From Bryum argenteum (Eukaryota > Streptophyta > Bryopsida > Bryales > Bryaceae), in NCBI GenBank assembly GCA_037043015.1, contig CM073322.1, positions 1,499,601 through 1,563,600 of the forward strand: a DNA stretch of 64,000 nt. The letters run 5' to 3'. This document shows, piece after piece, positions 23,050 through 35,462 of this stretch. Positions within the stretch are counted from its first letter, which is position 1; each line of letters opens with the position of its first letter. Position numbers and translations under genes: made by a program. The notes beneath the pieces were generated by a model. The model had not been told where the DNA came from. It made no database searches and saw only the letters and a list, made by a program, of their open reading frames with translations.

Positions 23050-23983
23050 TTAACCCCTAAAAATCCAGGGGTTTCCTCGACCTCCAGAACCAAAAACTGC
23101 CATTTTTCACCTTCGTTGGGAAATGGGGAAATGGAGAAACTTTTTTTCCGGTTTTAGACTTTGAACCGTAAGATCTTGTACCTAACTTGTATACAAAGAT
23201 CTAGTCAAAATTTCAACCGTTGGATGTTTGTCATTTGTGAGATCATAACAATCAAAGTTTGACCAACACTTTTTTTTGCCGCTGCGTGAGAGGCATTGTC
23301 TAAATGGTGCCAAGGGCAACTTGATGATTGTTATTCCAAATATTTTTCCCTCATTTTTTTTCATGTAGGTAATCAAGTTGGGTATGCTCATGCAAAATTT
23401 TAGAGACCAATTCCACTTTTTGACCTTAACGTAAAATATTTTATGAAAGAAGGTCTAAAAACAACCATATAGTAAAACAAGCACCACGTATGATATATTT
23501 AGTTTGAAAAAAATCTCGACGGTGAGAAGGTGCATTTATGATCATGTGAATTTCGAAAAAAAAAATCTTGGAAAAAATCCAAAATCTCGAATTTTGGCAA
23601 TTTTTGAAAGAAAGAATTGTAAAATTACTAGAAATTGTGAAGATTGTTTTTGAAAGTTTTGGAGGCTGCCCTTGTAAAATTGGTAAACTTTTTGACTTCG
23701 GATACGTTGGAATTCGAATAGTAATTTGGTAATGAACATATTTCTAAAAAAAAAAAAATTAAAAAAAATAATTTTAAACTGCCCGTTTAGGACTTGAAAC
23801 CTAAAATTTCTAAGTGAAGGTTATAAAATTAAAATTTGACTTTGAAAATTTTACCACATACACATTATTGTATGGGGAGCACCCAATAAAAATCTTAGGC
23901 AAAAATATCAATTTAAATGCTTAAAATGAGCTGCCCGAAATCTCAGAAAACCGAATCGGTTTTCCTGGATTTTTAGGGGTTAA
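23050..23983. mobile_element. TTAA-flanked element, 0.93 kb, ends CCCCTAAAAATCCAGG
   Basis: Perfect terminal inverted repeats of at least 16 bp are flanked by TTAA on both sides. The interior has no transposase. It shares motifs with the elements at 51211 and 57859 (a segment like CAACCGTTGGAT with ATCATAAC, and CATGTAGGTAA), which have different ends. Confidence 0.75.
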
Positions 23984-25069
23984 AATAGCGTTATGCAGCT
24001 AAAATGGCACACCTCAACTTTCTGAACTGCAGTTCAAAAACCATGTGATATCATAGAATTTGAAGGTGATATTATAGGAAATGAGTGACAATATATATAA
24101 AGAAGTGATATTATCAAAAAAATGTGATATTACAGAATACACCATTCCATGTGAGCACATGTGTAAGATTTGGTGTGACAAGGCACATGACATAGTGCCA
24201 TTTTAACAAAATTGAGGTTGATTTGCTTTAAGCCCTGAATGAAGACTTTTTGACTTTTGCTTTCCATGTCCATGAAATCATGAATGGCTAGAAGATGCCT
24301 CATCAGGTTCAATGATTACCGATTCATTTACTCTATATACTTGTCCATGCCGAGGAGGGGGGTATAGTCTTCGACTGGAGGGCAAGTACACGTAATGTTT
24401 CCGTAGACTCTACATTAGAATTCGAGAAGGAAAGACTTGAATAGATGCACTGAAAAGAGGTAAAAGATCTTCCTGGAACCTTGCATGAAGACTCTAATAT
24501 GTTTGCAGATATAACCGTTCTGTCACCAAAAGTTTGGAGTCCAAGCCTTTCTTTTAACCTATATTTTTCTAATATTGTCGAATAAAGAAATCACAAGAGT
24601 GTTAAGTTGGCCTTCTAATATTCACAAGTCCATTTTGGAAAGTGACTAGACTTAAATCACTTAATGCATTTGCAGATCCATTTCAAAGTGACTTTCCGGA
24701 GTGATAGAGGAGTACTTAGAGCACGGAGTCACTAAGTGCAATTCATTCAATCATCGAGGAAACACTTCCTGCACGTGCTTGTTTAGGCATATTATAGTTT
24801 TGAATTGGACTTAGATAGTCACTCTATATGAAATGTGCATCGAATGTAGTTGTTGAGGTTTTGTTCATATTTGTTGAGGTTTCGTTCAAAGTTGGGTGTG
24901 TCTACTCGGATTGAGGTATTGATTGACAGCGAAATGAGTACATTGTGAAATTTGACCTTGGTAAAGAGGTCTATGACTTTACCATGTGATGAACATTCAT
25001 TTTTTTCTCAAGACACAATCATGTGGAATTCTATCCGCTTTTATGACATGCTAATGCCAATTTCTTTGC

Positions 25070-25134
25070 CCTCTTCTGAAGTCATGAAGGATTCATCATG
25101 ACCTCTTCTGAAGTCATGAAGGATTCATCATGAC
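25070..25134 (+). repeat. Two-copy tandem repeat
   Basis: A 31-bp unit (CCTCTTCTGAAGTCATGAAG, then GATTCATCATGA) is present twice in a row. It lies just upstream of a kinase exon relic and has no visible function. Confidence 0.8.
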
Positions 25135-25254
25135 GGAAAGTCCTAAGTTTCTCACGTGCGTGACATTTCACTTCTGCTTCATAAACATAAGGGGTAGAAG
25201 ATGATACTTTCACCCTTTGTCTAGAAGGGGATTTCTCCCAAAGTGTGGTCAGAA

Positions 25255-25560
25255 GGACAGATACAAGTTAGGCTCTAGCCAATGCACTGTCTTGAGAAGT
25301 AAATCATAAAGCTTTCAACGAGATTCACGAACTACTAGAATACTTGAAGTCTGTACTCTACTGATCGGATGATAAAATCGTCACTCACGAGGTTGCAGCA
25401 CAGAATGATTTGAACACGATCATTCAGAACCTGGACCGCCTCAACTTGAATGAAAAGCCCCAAGTCAACATGAGCGATGTGAAGAGGGTAATTCTCGACA
25501 GAGTCCACCAAGGTGAACACATCAACTCAATGCTGTTAACATATAGAATTGATTGATTAA
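25255..25560 (+). pseudogene. Relic of an A2/B2-type first exon (MLKL-NTD-like segment)
   Basis: The stretch matches the second half of exon 1 of A2 and B2, from the ALAN segment to GACAGAGTCCACCAAGGTGA and a little intron sequence beyond. Several in-frame stops interrupt it (for example TGATCGGATGATAAAATC). No kinase domain follows; a SINE does. It shows that at least one further kinase unit once lay between loci A and B. Confidence 0.8.
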
Positions 25561-25689
25561 TGTTTTTCCTGACCAACCAAATGTGTAAGTCCCCTTTTGT
25601 AGTGGGAGAAAAGAGGATTTCTCCTAAAATTGTAAAGGTGTTGAGTTTTAATGTATGCTTTTAGCAAAGGCGAGGTGATGTGAGTAAAG

Positions 25690-25985
25690 TGTTCCTCTGA
25701 CCTCTCCTTGAATGTATGTCGAGAGGTCATCCCTCCAATGGCGAGACTACTAACCTCTCTCGGGATGGACACTATGCTAATTCATACTCACTTGCTAGTG
25801 GCTTAGAGATAATCGACATGGTATCTCCTCCAAAGAGAGGTACCCATGCAACAAGGTCCAAGAACCCTGCCAGAGTTGGGTGGACTATGGTGGTGAGCAC
25901 CACGCCGGCATGGGGAGTAAAAACCACAAACTCCTCATTGGGATGTGCAAGACCTAATTAGCAAGCTATGTCTTGTGGTGCCTTA
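25690..25985 (-). mobile_element. tRNA-derived SINE, degenerate head
   Basis: The body matches the copies at 27170 and 57370. The tRNA-like head at the right end has decayed: box B reads GTTTTTACTCC on the minus strand. It is inserted directly behind the kinase exon relic. Confidence 0.65.
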
Positions 25986-26059
25986 GGTGGGAAGAGAGCT
26001 TTAAATCGAAACGATGGGGTTTGAAGATTTTCACAAGTCACTTTTCTGTTTCTGCTTAC

Positions 26060-27165
26060 TTAGTTGATATCGTAAACGAGGATTAACTATGCAAAAATAA
26101 TTATTCACCAATGATCAGTTGCAATTTGGCCTCAAGAACCTTTCTGAGATGATTCTCAGATGATTCTCGGAACGAGACGACCATTGATCGCTTCACACCT
26201 TGTCACTGGGTGATGGTCTGGTTGGGGTACCCAAAAAGGTTGTTTCATGAACAATTGCACTCTATGCTGGTATGCCAAACATATCCATTTTTATACTGTA
26301 ATACAATAAGACTTTATTATATGTGGTTTTGGTTGTCTATACTTTATAATGTATCAAGAAAAAATTTTTAAAAAATAAAAAAAATTGAAGTAATTTTATT
26401 TGATATTTTAGTTGAAAAGTAAGCTATGTCCCAATAACCTAAAATCCATAGAATCAAGCAAATAGAATATCAACCATTTTTATTTTGATAAATTTTTGAA
26501 TAAGACCTACATTTTCTTGTATAGAATATAAAATAATTTATTTAATTATCAAAAAATTCATTCATGATTGTGCACTATAATGCCTCCATATCCCCAAATT
26601 CATCATTTTTTCCCTCATCCATGAATGGATTCAAAAAAAATAAAAAATCTAAGAGAAACTCTATAGCCATATATACTTTGATTTCATTGAGGTGCATGAT
26701 ATTTTATTTTCCATTTTAGGGTTTTTTTACTTGATTAAAATGGAAAAATTAGACAAACTTTGGAGGCTTTCAATAAAAATAACCTAATTAGTGTGTCCAA
26801 AAAGTGATACCCCAAACTTACCATTGCCCAACTGTACAAATACAATGTTGTAGTGATACTGTAGTCAGGCCAACAAAGTCGCAGTTTGACGGAAGTAGCA
26901 ATTTGATTAGATTACTGTCCATCTTTTCAAAACAAAATTTTAAAACAATAAAAATTAATAGATAAATCTTGCCCTCAAGCTCATGAGGGATGGGGCTTGA
27001 GCTGAGTTTTGGGGGCCTTCGGCATCTGTGCATGTATCTGTTCATTCATGACCGTGCACCATGGTATATTCTGCACACATGCTTCGCACGAGGTCGCTCA
27101 CAGCAGCAAATTCGGAACAGCAGATGACTTCTCCGAAGAGAAACTCCAACCTATTTGAATAGGGT
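26060..27165. repeat. Left block of the second kinase unit (partner at 6955-7850)
   Basis: Same order and orientation as the block left of locus A: GAACGAGACGACCATTGATC near 26171, then CGCAGTTTGACGGAAGTAGC near 26880 and CTTGCCCTCAAGCTCATGAG. A 0.6-kb AT-rich stretch between about 26240 and 26820 is absent from the first copy or too diverged to align. Confidence 0.6.
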
Positions 27166-27169
27166 GTTC

Positions 27170-27462
27170 GTTCGACCTATTCTTGCATGTATGTTCAGAG
27201 GTTATCACATCGATGGCGGGACTATTAACTCCTCTGAGGGGGAATACTATGCTAATTCATACCTAGCCACTAGTGCCTTCTAAATACCGGACACTGTATC
27301 CCCAAAAAAGCCTTTCAAGTATTCAACAAGATCCAAGAACCTCCCACCAAAGTTGGGTGGACTATGGTGGTGAGCACCACGTTGGCATGGGGAGTAGAAC
27401 CCACGACCTCCTCACTGGGGGGCCATGAGCCCTAACCACCAAGTCAAGGCTTGTGGTGCCAA
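27170..27462 (-). mobile_element. tRNA-derived SINE, near complete
   Basis: Read on the minus strand it starts with a tRNA-like head. A box A-like GGTGGTTAGGGCTC lies near 27428-27441 and a box B GGTTCTACTCC at 27391-27401, spaced as in RNA polymerase III promoters. A family-specific body of about 200 bp follows. The Au-type plant SINEs have a similar head, but I cannot assign this copy to a named family without comparison. Confidence 0.72.
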
Positions 27463-27476
27463 TGCAAACAACCACT

Positions 27477-28090
27477 TTAACCCCTAAAGGTGAGTTGCCT
27501 CAAAACAATCAAAAACCCTCAAAACTACCCTTTTTTATATGCAAGATGGATATTTTTGAATTTTGACAAGCTTTTTAATATGTAACCCTAGGATCTAGTA
27601 CCTAACTTGTACATGTACTTGTATATCAAATCTTTGATTCAAGTTCCTTACCATTTGTGAGATCATAATGTTCAAAGTTGAAACATGTTGTAAATGACAA
27701 AGTAATGTTTTAGGGGTTGAAAAAAACCATTTTTGATAGAGAAGCAAGTATGTGGCTCTTTACATTCTTGTTTCGACATGCACATAAAACAAGACCAAAA
27801 AAAAAATTGGTGAAAATTTGAAGTTTCTGCGTTTTAATAAATTTTGTGAATAAATGAGCATATACTGCAGTTTGGGCAATTTTGGGCAAATTTTGAATAT
27901 TTTTTCAAACTTTGACTAAGAATATCTTTTCAAGTATAAGGAATTGTGAAGCATGAGATGACTTTTCCAGAAGATATGGAAAAACTCTACAACTTGCAAA
28001 AGGTCCTAACTTCATTTGATTCAAAAATAGTATGTCACGCCTAAAGTCACATTGAGACGACTTAGGCCTCACTCACCTTTAGAGGCAAAA
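27477..28090. mobile_element. Probable TTAA element, ends CCCCTAAAGGTGAG
   Basis: The left end is TTAACCCCTAAAGGTGAG. The best right end is CTCACCTTTAGAGG near 28070, with a damaged target site. The interior shares a segment with 23050 and 51211 (CTAGGATCTAGTACCTAACT, then ATTTGTGAGATCATAA). The boundaries are less sure than for the other copies. Confidence 0.45.
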
Positions 28091-28925
28091 TTCTAAGGTC
28101 GTCTAGCGTCAAAGCTGCCGAAGCGTCTTAAAATCGCCATAACCTACTCTCATTTTGATATGCGAGGTGAAAATTCTCAAATTTTGGTGTACTTCTAGGT
28201 ATGTTACCGTAGAATCTCATACCTAACTTATATGTATATGTGTATATCTTATGTAAGATGCAAATTGCATACCAATCGTGAGATCTTAGTGTTAAAAATT
28301 GGAGAACGGATGTCTCCCTATGTTGTAGAAAGGGTACATAGTTTTTGAAGGGCCAAGAAAACCATTTCTGGTACAAAATATGATATGAGGTTCTTCACAT
28401 TCTTGTTCCTAAAAGAGTTAGGTTCATGTCCATGCTATTTTTACCCTCAAACGACTTATAAAACCTAAAGAAAATATTCATCATTTACAGGGAGGATTGG
28501 TGAAATTCAACTACAAGGACGATCTTTGACAATGAAAATGGAAAATTTGGGTTGAGAATTTGAAAGGCAAGATAGTTCGTGAAGACCTTATTTACATGTA
28601 GAGAAAACAAAACTTGAAAAAAAGTTAAACCTCGAATTCTATTTGAGGTTTCTATGGTTTTATTGATTCTCGGCAAATTTTGAGAACATATAACCATATA
28701 CCAAAGATTTGCATAGTTTTCAAAATGCTCTACTATACAGTATTTTCAAAATTTGATTGACAATATTCATGAGGTAGGAGGAATTTAGAAGCGTAAATGT
28801 TCTTATTGGAAAGGTTTGACAAATCTTTACAACTTTTAATAAGTTGCAACAATATAAAACTTCAAAGTAGCAAATGAGAGGCTGACCAATGACAAAACAA
28901 CCTCCTTAGGGCTCTTTCTACCTAC
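28090..28925. other. Probable related element remnant
   Basis: It contains the same internal signature (CGTAGAATCTCATACCTAAC, then CGTGAGATCTTAG) as the TTAA elements. I could not find matched ends. No coding frame. Confidence 0.35.
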
Positions 28926-28933
28926 AGGCGTTA

Positions 28934-29324
28934 GAGCATGGCCACTCTAAAGGTGAACAACACAAAGCAAAAAAGAGGCCTTAGTTTAGAAAAGAGGGCC
29001 ACCGTTCAAGCATGTAATGCTATTCACCTTCAAAGTACACTCAAAATCCACTACGAGTCTCTTCTCCCGCCATGCATGGAAACCTCTCTGCAATCTTTTT
29101 CAATTCTAGTTATGGAAGTCATAACAAAAGCCATTGTCAGAAGCAAGAAGAGAAAACAAGCGACTTGGAAAGCGGTTGAGAGCCACTACGAACAAATAAT
29201 GGAAAACTTGTGATGGGAACGCATGCACTCTATGTATGGGTGGGGTTAGAAAAATATTGAGGGATGGCAATTTCAAAAAGGGCACGTAAGAGTGTCGATA
29301 TTCAGAGCAAGAGTGGCCATGCTC
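28934..29324. mobile_element. MITE with ends GAGCATGGCCACTCT
   Basis: The terminal inverted repeats GAGCATGGCCACTCT and AGAGTGGCCATGCTC are flanked by TTA and TCA, which would fit a decayed 3-bp PIF/Harbinger target site. A 91-codon open frame inside is not conserved elsewhere and is taken as chance. Confidence 0.6.
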
Positions 29325-29399
29325 TCAACCCTATACAACCTTGGGGTACTTAAATATAGCCAAAAATTCATGTTCGAAAAAGAGTCGTAGATAAAAACA

Positions 29400-30215
29400 A
29401 AGAAATGAACCATTCAGATTTTAGCCATACAAACTTATAATAGACTTGTTGTAAATTATGTGGACTTAACTCATAGGACCTTATAGATTGAGAGATCTTA
29501 ACGTTTCAGTGCGCACCAGAAGATTCAAAATACCATCATTTTCACATTCAAGTGGAAATACTACCAACATGAAAATTTCAATAAAAAATCTCCAACTAGA
29601 AAGATGTTCATCTTCATCTCTGAAAAACTCTTGTACCAAAAAAATATTCATCAAAAAAATATCATAGCTCAAATAGTAGCCTTGCAATGGTGAAAACAAC
29701 TAAAGACAAATAGTCTAAAACTAGACCCCTAGCACTCAATTCCATGCCTTACCTTCAAAATGTCTTTCATCGAAGGATTCTATCACTATAATTAGACAAT
29801 AATTTAAATCCATCCCAAAACTAAAGTGAAAATCTAACGGTGGATGAAGGAGATACAACTCTTCAAAAATTATCCATATTTTCTCTTATTTCATCGTAGT
29901 AACATCATTACAAATCAAATACCAAAGCTATCTAGATCAAAAACCTTCCATACACATCCGTTCGTTGCAAGGATGCATCTAAAGATCACATGTTCTCAAA
30001 AAATCCATGAAAAACCATTCTTGATCTCACTTAATTCACCTTACGATGGTAATACATGTCAAAAACATAAACTGCCTTCACTAAAATACAAACCATTTGT
30101 TTATATTCACTGTATGGGTTTACACTTTTTACTACACAAACAAGACGTGATTTGTACCTCAACCCAAATAATTTCGTCTCGTACGGAGCTTGGATGAAGA
30201 AGTTATGGCTCGTGA
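29400..30215. repeat. Unclassified dispersed repeat, about 0.8 kb
   Basis: Matches 60000-60760 in the same orientation (AGTAGCCTTGCAATGGTGAA and ATCTAACGGTGGATGAAGGA are landmarks) and about 41900-42810 inverted. No terminal repeats or reading frame were recognised. Confidence 0.5.
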
Positions 30216-30264
30216 AAGTTTCTACCCTTCATCCAAAATGTCGTTGGCCGGCTGACATTATTAT

Positions 30265-31785
30265 CTATCATAATGACGCGATGTCCAGGACTGGTGGCAT
30301 GCAAAGTCAGAATATGGTATTACTCTTCTGAAGCCTGGGCTGAGTACTGTTTGAGCTTATCGATTCTCACCCCCTTGTCTGGACCTCACATTTACGTAAC
30401 CCTCCCCACCAAGCAAACTTGTTTCTCTCTTGACTCATTGCGGCAGCTGCCGATCGATAGCTGATGGACGAGCTTTGACGCAAGCCGTGCTGAGTTGAAA
30501 CACATTCTTCCACCGGCTACACTGCAAGTGGCGGAGGGATTTGTACACAAGGTATCTATCCGATCATTCATCCCGTGTGAGTATGTAAGATGCAGTTCAG
30601 ACTCTTCACCTCCTAGCTTCCCGTTGAATGATTGTATGACTTCTATCAGAAAGTTGCGGACACAAATATGATTCTCAGTGAACGCTAAGTTTCTCTGTGT
30701 CTTTGACATCGTCGTTACGTAGTGGTCAGCACGGGTCTGTTCACTTGTTTGCGGAAGGTTATTGTGCATTGTCCTGTAAGGGCAGCAACACGAGGCCGAT
30801 CCTTTGGGGCTCTCCTTGCAGATCTAGTGGTGGTCAAAGTCAGGATATGCCTGATTCATGACCCATGAAAATTAATGTGTGAAAAGATAGGCATGTGACG
30901 TGCTCAAATTTATTTGCCCGTTGAAATGAGATGCATAGGAGGCTTTCAGTCTTGAACTCTGGGTGCAGACGATCTAACGCGTTGAACGGTGCTTCTTGGG
31001 CGAACGCGCCCCCCTTGCACGGGTCACGGTTCAGATGCTCTTCATGCCGAGGCCTCCCGCCCGCCCACACCTCTCTCTGTCTAACTCGGAACTGTCTCAC
31101 TGGTTAGCGCAAGGGTTTCGGAGGTTGTTAGATTAATCGACATCATCACTTATTACGCAGACGCCATTTTGTAGCCTGCAGATTCCGTTGGTGGCTGCGG
31201 CATTCTCCAGATCATTCCAGTGCTGACAGATCATTCTCCAGATCATTCCAGACCAAGCAACTGCCTCACTGACGTGGTGATGGCTATGGCGAATCTGTTT
31301 CTTCACTAGTCGTAAGTAGTATCCTTCCGCCTACACTGCTGTTTGTGGCTGCGGTATTCCCTAAAGCATTACACCGCTGGTCGGCGAAGCCACTGTCTCA
31401 CTGACATGGTGATGGCTATGGCGGAGTGACCAAGCAACTGCTCCACTGGAATCGTGGCATCCACGGCGGATCTGTTTCTTCACTTGCCGTAAGTGGGATC
31501 CCTCCTCCTGGAATATCGATCTTCATGTATGTTGGGTGCCGATCCCAAGTGTGCCATAGCATCCTCGTATGACTCGTCAAGTCGGGGAGCTTATTATTTC
31601 TTATGTTCAGATGCTCTTGTTTGAGGAGTTTTACGCTAACTCTGGGCTCTTCGGGGTTCTACAGATCGCTCAAAGTTTACCGACAAGCTTCTACACACCC
31701 GGAACCGTCAGTGTCATTCTCTGCGCATGCAAGGGACTGATCTGAAGGTAGATAGCCGTTCCACAGGCTACAATTTTTAATAGCC
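30265..31785 (+). promoter_or_regulatory. Conserved 5' region of kinase gene B1
   Basis: Paralogue of 8950-10441 with the same landmarks: TGGTGGCATGC near 30293, the pyrimidine-rich CACCTCTCTCTGTC near 31070, and the degenerate tandem block around 31170-31500 based on GTTTGTGGCTGCGG and GGTGATGGCTATGGCG. It runs without a break into the B1 start codon. Confidence 0.5.
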
Positions 31786-32471
31786 ATGAAGCGTAAGCGT
31801 CCATTGTGTGATCCAGAAGAGGTTTCTAGACGGTGGATGGCCGCGATGCAAAACGGTGCAGAGGTGCTGCAAGGCCTTAGGGCTGGAGCTGGTTCGAGTG
31901 CCAGTGTGTTCCTGCAGTCGCATTTTGAGACCTCTCCGCTCACCGATGACAGGCTTCGGGAGAGTAATCCCGACGAGGGACAAGACTCAGGTATGTGAAG
32001 TAGAGCTCCTTCATTGTGCATGATGACTTGTCACATTGTTTGTGTTCTTTGCATGGTATTTTATTCACTAGTAAGGTCCCCGTCGGCCGGACGGAGAAGC
32101 ACTTTACATGGTACTTTAAAAAAGTCTCTCTTGTCTTCCATAGTTCCATTCCATATTATTTTTATATAAGCCCATGTTTTTAAGAAAAATATACAATTCT
32201 AATTTACATAATCCAAACAACATAAAAGTAGGTAGGTAGATAGGTTGGTTGGTAAGTTCATAGGATGGTAGGTTGGTACATTGGTGGGTAGGAAAGTTTG
32301 GTTGGTAGGAAGGTTTGGTAGGTAGAAAGGATATCCAGATGAGGATCTAATTCTGTTATATATATACTAGTAAGGTCCCCGTCGTCTCGACGGGAAATGT
32401 CTTTTCATGGGAATTTTAAAGAAGTATCCCGTGTCTACCATTTCTCAAACCATGTTCTTCTTTCTTTCTTT

Positions 32472-32551
<80 letters not shown>

Positions 32552-35066
32552 ATAAGCCAAAAACATAAAAGAAGGTAGGTAGGTTGGTAAGTTCGTAGGT
32601 CGGCAGGTTTGTCTCTTGGTAGGTTGGTACATTGGTGGGCCAGAAGGATCGCCTTACAGTATTTTATTATATATAGATAGATGTTGAATGACTTATTTCA
32701 CCAAGAAATGTATGCAGCTTGGAAAAACGAGACATTTTTTTGGTGGAAATATTAATGTAAAGAAATTAATATTGGTGGAAATACTTTTGGAGAGCAAAGT
32801 GGAATGTATCACACTTTCCTACTACTGTTGTGACGTTTCCATTTCCTACTACTATTGTGACGTTACTATGTTAGTTTGTGTAACTCATTTTGCTTGGACA
32901 TTGAGAGTGTTATGAAAATATCTTTGTGAGACTTGAGGTGTAAATGAAGTTAATCTAGTATTTCATTTCATTTTATTCTAAATTCTTAATGTTGGGTTAC
33001 TTAAGATCTTCAATTGTTTCATTTGTTTGTTGTTTTGTATAGGAGAAATGCTTGAGGAGCTTTGTAGTCTATATTTGAAGCTTACAAAGGATTGTGTGGA
33101 TGGAGTGCAATCTATGTCTGCTCCAAAATTCATCAATGAGCAATGTAAATACCTTCTTGAGAAACTAAACATTGCTTTTGAAACGGCAAGGTCATTCATA
33201 GAAGAGTTCAAAGCTCAACCAATGGAAAGGTGGGCTCAAACATTCAAGCTTCTCATGGTGTCAGGCAAGCGAGTTATGCATTTCTTCGAAGAGTGTAGCA
33301 AGGATGCATGGATACAAGCATCAATGATTCTAGGAAATGCGGGAGAGTATGTTTTTTATGTAGGGATCAACTTAGAGTTATGCAAACTTGCCTTTTCTAA
33401 TAAGGGAGTCGTGACTCAAACTTTAACCATGGACGAAGTGGACAAATTGTATGCCAACGAAATGATGATTGTGAAGAAGAAGGCTTTGGTTGATGCAAAT
33501 GCCTTACTTGCCAAGGTTGTTAAAGAGGAAGAAACATTGGATGGTCAAGATTTGGAGTTGGCCAGGTATCTTATGTTCAAACTCAATGGCTATATAGTGA
33601 ATCCAAGCTTTGCAGAGAAGGATTCAAATTTTATCATGAAGATGTATGAATGGGTGAAGAACAAGGGAGAAAGAGTTGAGCAAATTGGTAAAGGAAGCTT
33701 TGGTACAGTATACAAGATGTCATGGTTTGGCATACCAGTAGCAAAGAAAACATTTGATGGACAAAATGTTCAAGGATTCTTGCGAGAAGTGAAAGTGTGG
33801 GCACAGTTATGTCATCCCAACATCACATCTATGTTTTGTTGCAATATGACCAAAAAAGAATGTTCCATTGTAATGGAATTGATGGATGGAAATCTTCGTG
33901 ATCTACTGAAAAGTGGAATAGGTGAAGGAGGGAATTTTATCCCATTTCCACCTTTGGAAGGATTAGACCTAATGCTTCAAGTTGGAGAAGGAGTTAAGTA
34001 CCTTCATGGCAAGGGTATTGTCCACAGGGATTTAAAGTCTCACAACATTCTCATGAAGAAGGTGGTAGTTCCGGAAACCGGGGATGTGATTGTAGCTTTG
34101 AAGGTGGCAGATTTTGGAGAATCGAAGATGAAGGAATTGAGTGTTGCGTATACAGCCCAGACCTACAATTTTGGTACTAGTAGGTGGATGCCCCCAGAAG
34201 TTATAAAGTTGGAAAGAGAGAATCGTGAAGTTTGTGAGAGGAAGTCACCAAAGTATAACTTCAGAAGTGACATCTATAGCCTTGGGATGGTATTCATGGA
34301 GATATTGACAGGAAAACTACCATTTGAAGGTATTAAAGAAATGGATGTAAAGAAGATGGTATTGGAGAATCAACGTCCCTTGTTACCGGAGTATTGTATT
34401 CCAAAGTTGGGAGAGTTAATCAAGAGGTGTTGGAGTCAAGAGCCAAAAGAGCGTCCGTCTATTGGTGATATTTGTTCGGAGTTGAATTATATCAAGTGCT
34501 CCTTATTGATGAGTAAGTTTTTAACAAAGCATGTACCTTGCTAATAGTTTGTTATGAAAAGATGATGTAAAGAAGTGAGGTATGTTCATATGTGCGTGCG
34601 GTTATGGTTGTAAATATATTGAGATTCAGTTGAGTTTGAAAATTTAGTGATGAAAGCACAAATCATCGTAAAGAATTTGTAAAGATATTGTCATTTTTTT
34701 AGTTTTATTGCAAAAGGAATTATACATCCCACTTCAAATAAGTCAAGGGCATTGAAGTTTTAGTAGCTCACACTATGATCACAATTACTTAATAATTGCC
34801 AATTGATGTGTTTTTTAGGGAATCATTTGTATGGAGCATTATTGACTCTAGTATGCTCCAATATGCTGAGAATCTTTGTGTTTGAAGGGTTGAATTAGAT
34901 TTTGTATCCAATAGTTAGTCCAACTCTTGTTTGACAGTTCATAACATAGTAACAATTGTCCAATTTTTGTTTTGAAGGTGGATTTTCTCAACAAAATGCA
35001 AGCCTTAGCATGGGAGGACCATGTGTTGTGCAACATGGTAAGGATCGTAGGATGAGCAGTGTGTGA
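31786..35066 (+). CDS. Kinase B1: DUF1221/plant-MLKL-type N-terminus plus complete protein kinase
   Basis: Exons 31786-31990, 33043-34512 and 34978-35066 (all phase 1) give 587 residues. The start MKRKRPLCDPEEVS is well placed after the conserved leader. The helical N-terminal region is followed by a full kinase: GKGSFGTV loop, K303 in VAKK, HRDLKSHN (D398), DFGES, a PPE in place of APE, and DIYSLG. It is a close paralogue of A1; B1 lacks about ten residues that A1 has near PMRMIPILG. Intron 1 is about 1.05 kb because two Helitrons and an AT microsatellite have entered it; A1 has 392 bp. The third exon tail differs from A1 after SLSMGGP. A plain open frame would end at 34544, but the GA|GTAAGT donor is shared with A1. 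B2 follows 397 bp later. Confidence 0.87.
32068..32681 (-). mobile_element. Two adjacent Helitrons in intron 1 of B1
   Basis: On the minus strand both end in a hairpin plus ACCTTACTAG (plus-strand CTAGTAAGGT at 32068 and 32367). The second begins TCTATATATAATAAAATACTG near 32677-32681. The first lacks a clear 5' end, as if the second had inserted into it. Neither is present in the A1 intron, so they arrived after the duplication. GTAGGTTGGTA-type minisatellite units fill the interiors. Confidence 0.68.
32473..32547. repeat. (AT)n microsatellite
   Basis: An uninterrupted run of about 37 AT units lies inside the second Helitron of the B1 intron. It is likely to vary in length between individuals. 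Confidence 0.95.
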
Positions 35067-35462
35067 GATGGTATTTGGATATCTTGCAAATCTTTACAAG
35101 AATTTCTCTAAACAATTGGATGTTGTATGTGAGCTTTATAATCATGATCTTTCATATTGAATAACAAAGTAGTTTTCACTTCAAAGTGCACACCATGCTA
35201 CTTATATCAATGTAGAATGATCATACTACCTTGTTGATATCGTGTTATTAAGATGTGTTAATGTTGTCCATAGTATAGATTAGGGTAATAACTAAATGAA
35301 AAGCATGCATTTTTGGTGAAGGAAGCTATTTTTTTTTGGTTCTCAAACATGGGGTATTGTCTCCCATTTTTGTACTCGTGAACAATATTGGTGTAGTTGG
35401 TGCTAGTCATTTCAAGAGTTAGGCATACCTTACCTCATGTTTTGACGACAGTATTGACGAGG

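Noticed and set aside
28938-29213. 91-codon frame
   Set aside because: It lies wholly inside the inverted-repeat element 28934-29324 and has no transposase-like motif.
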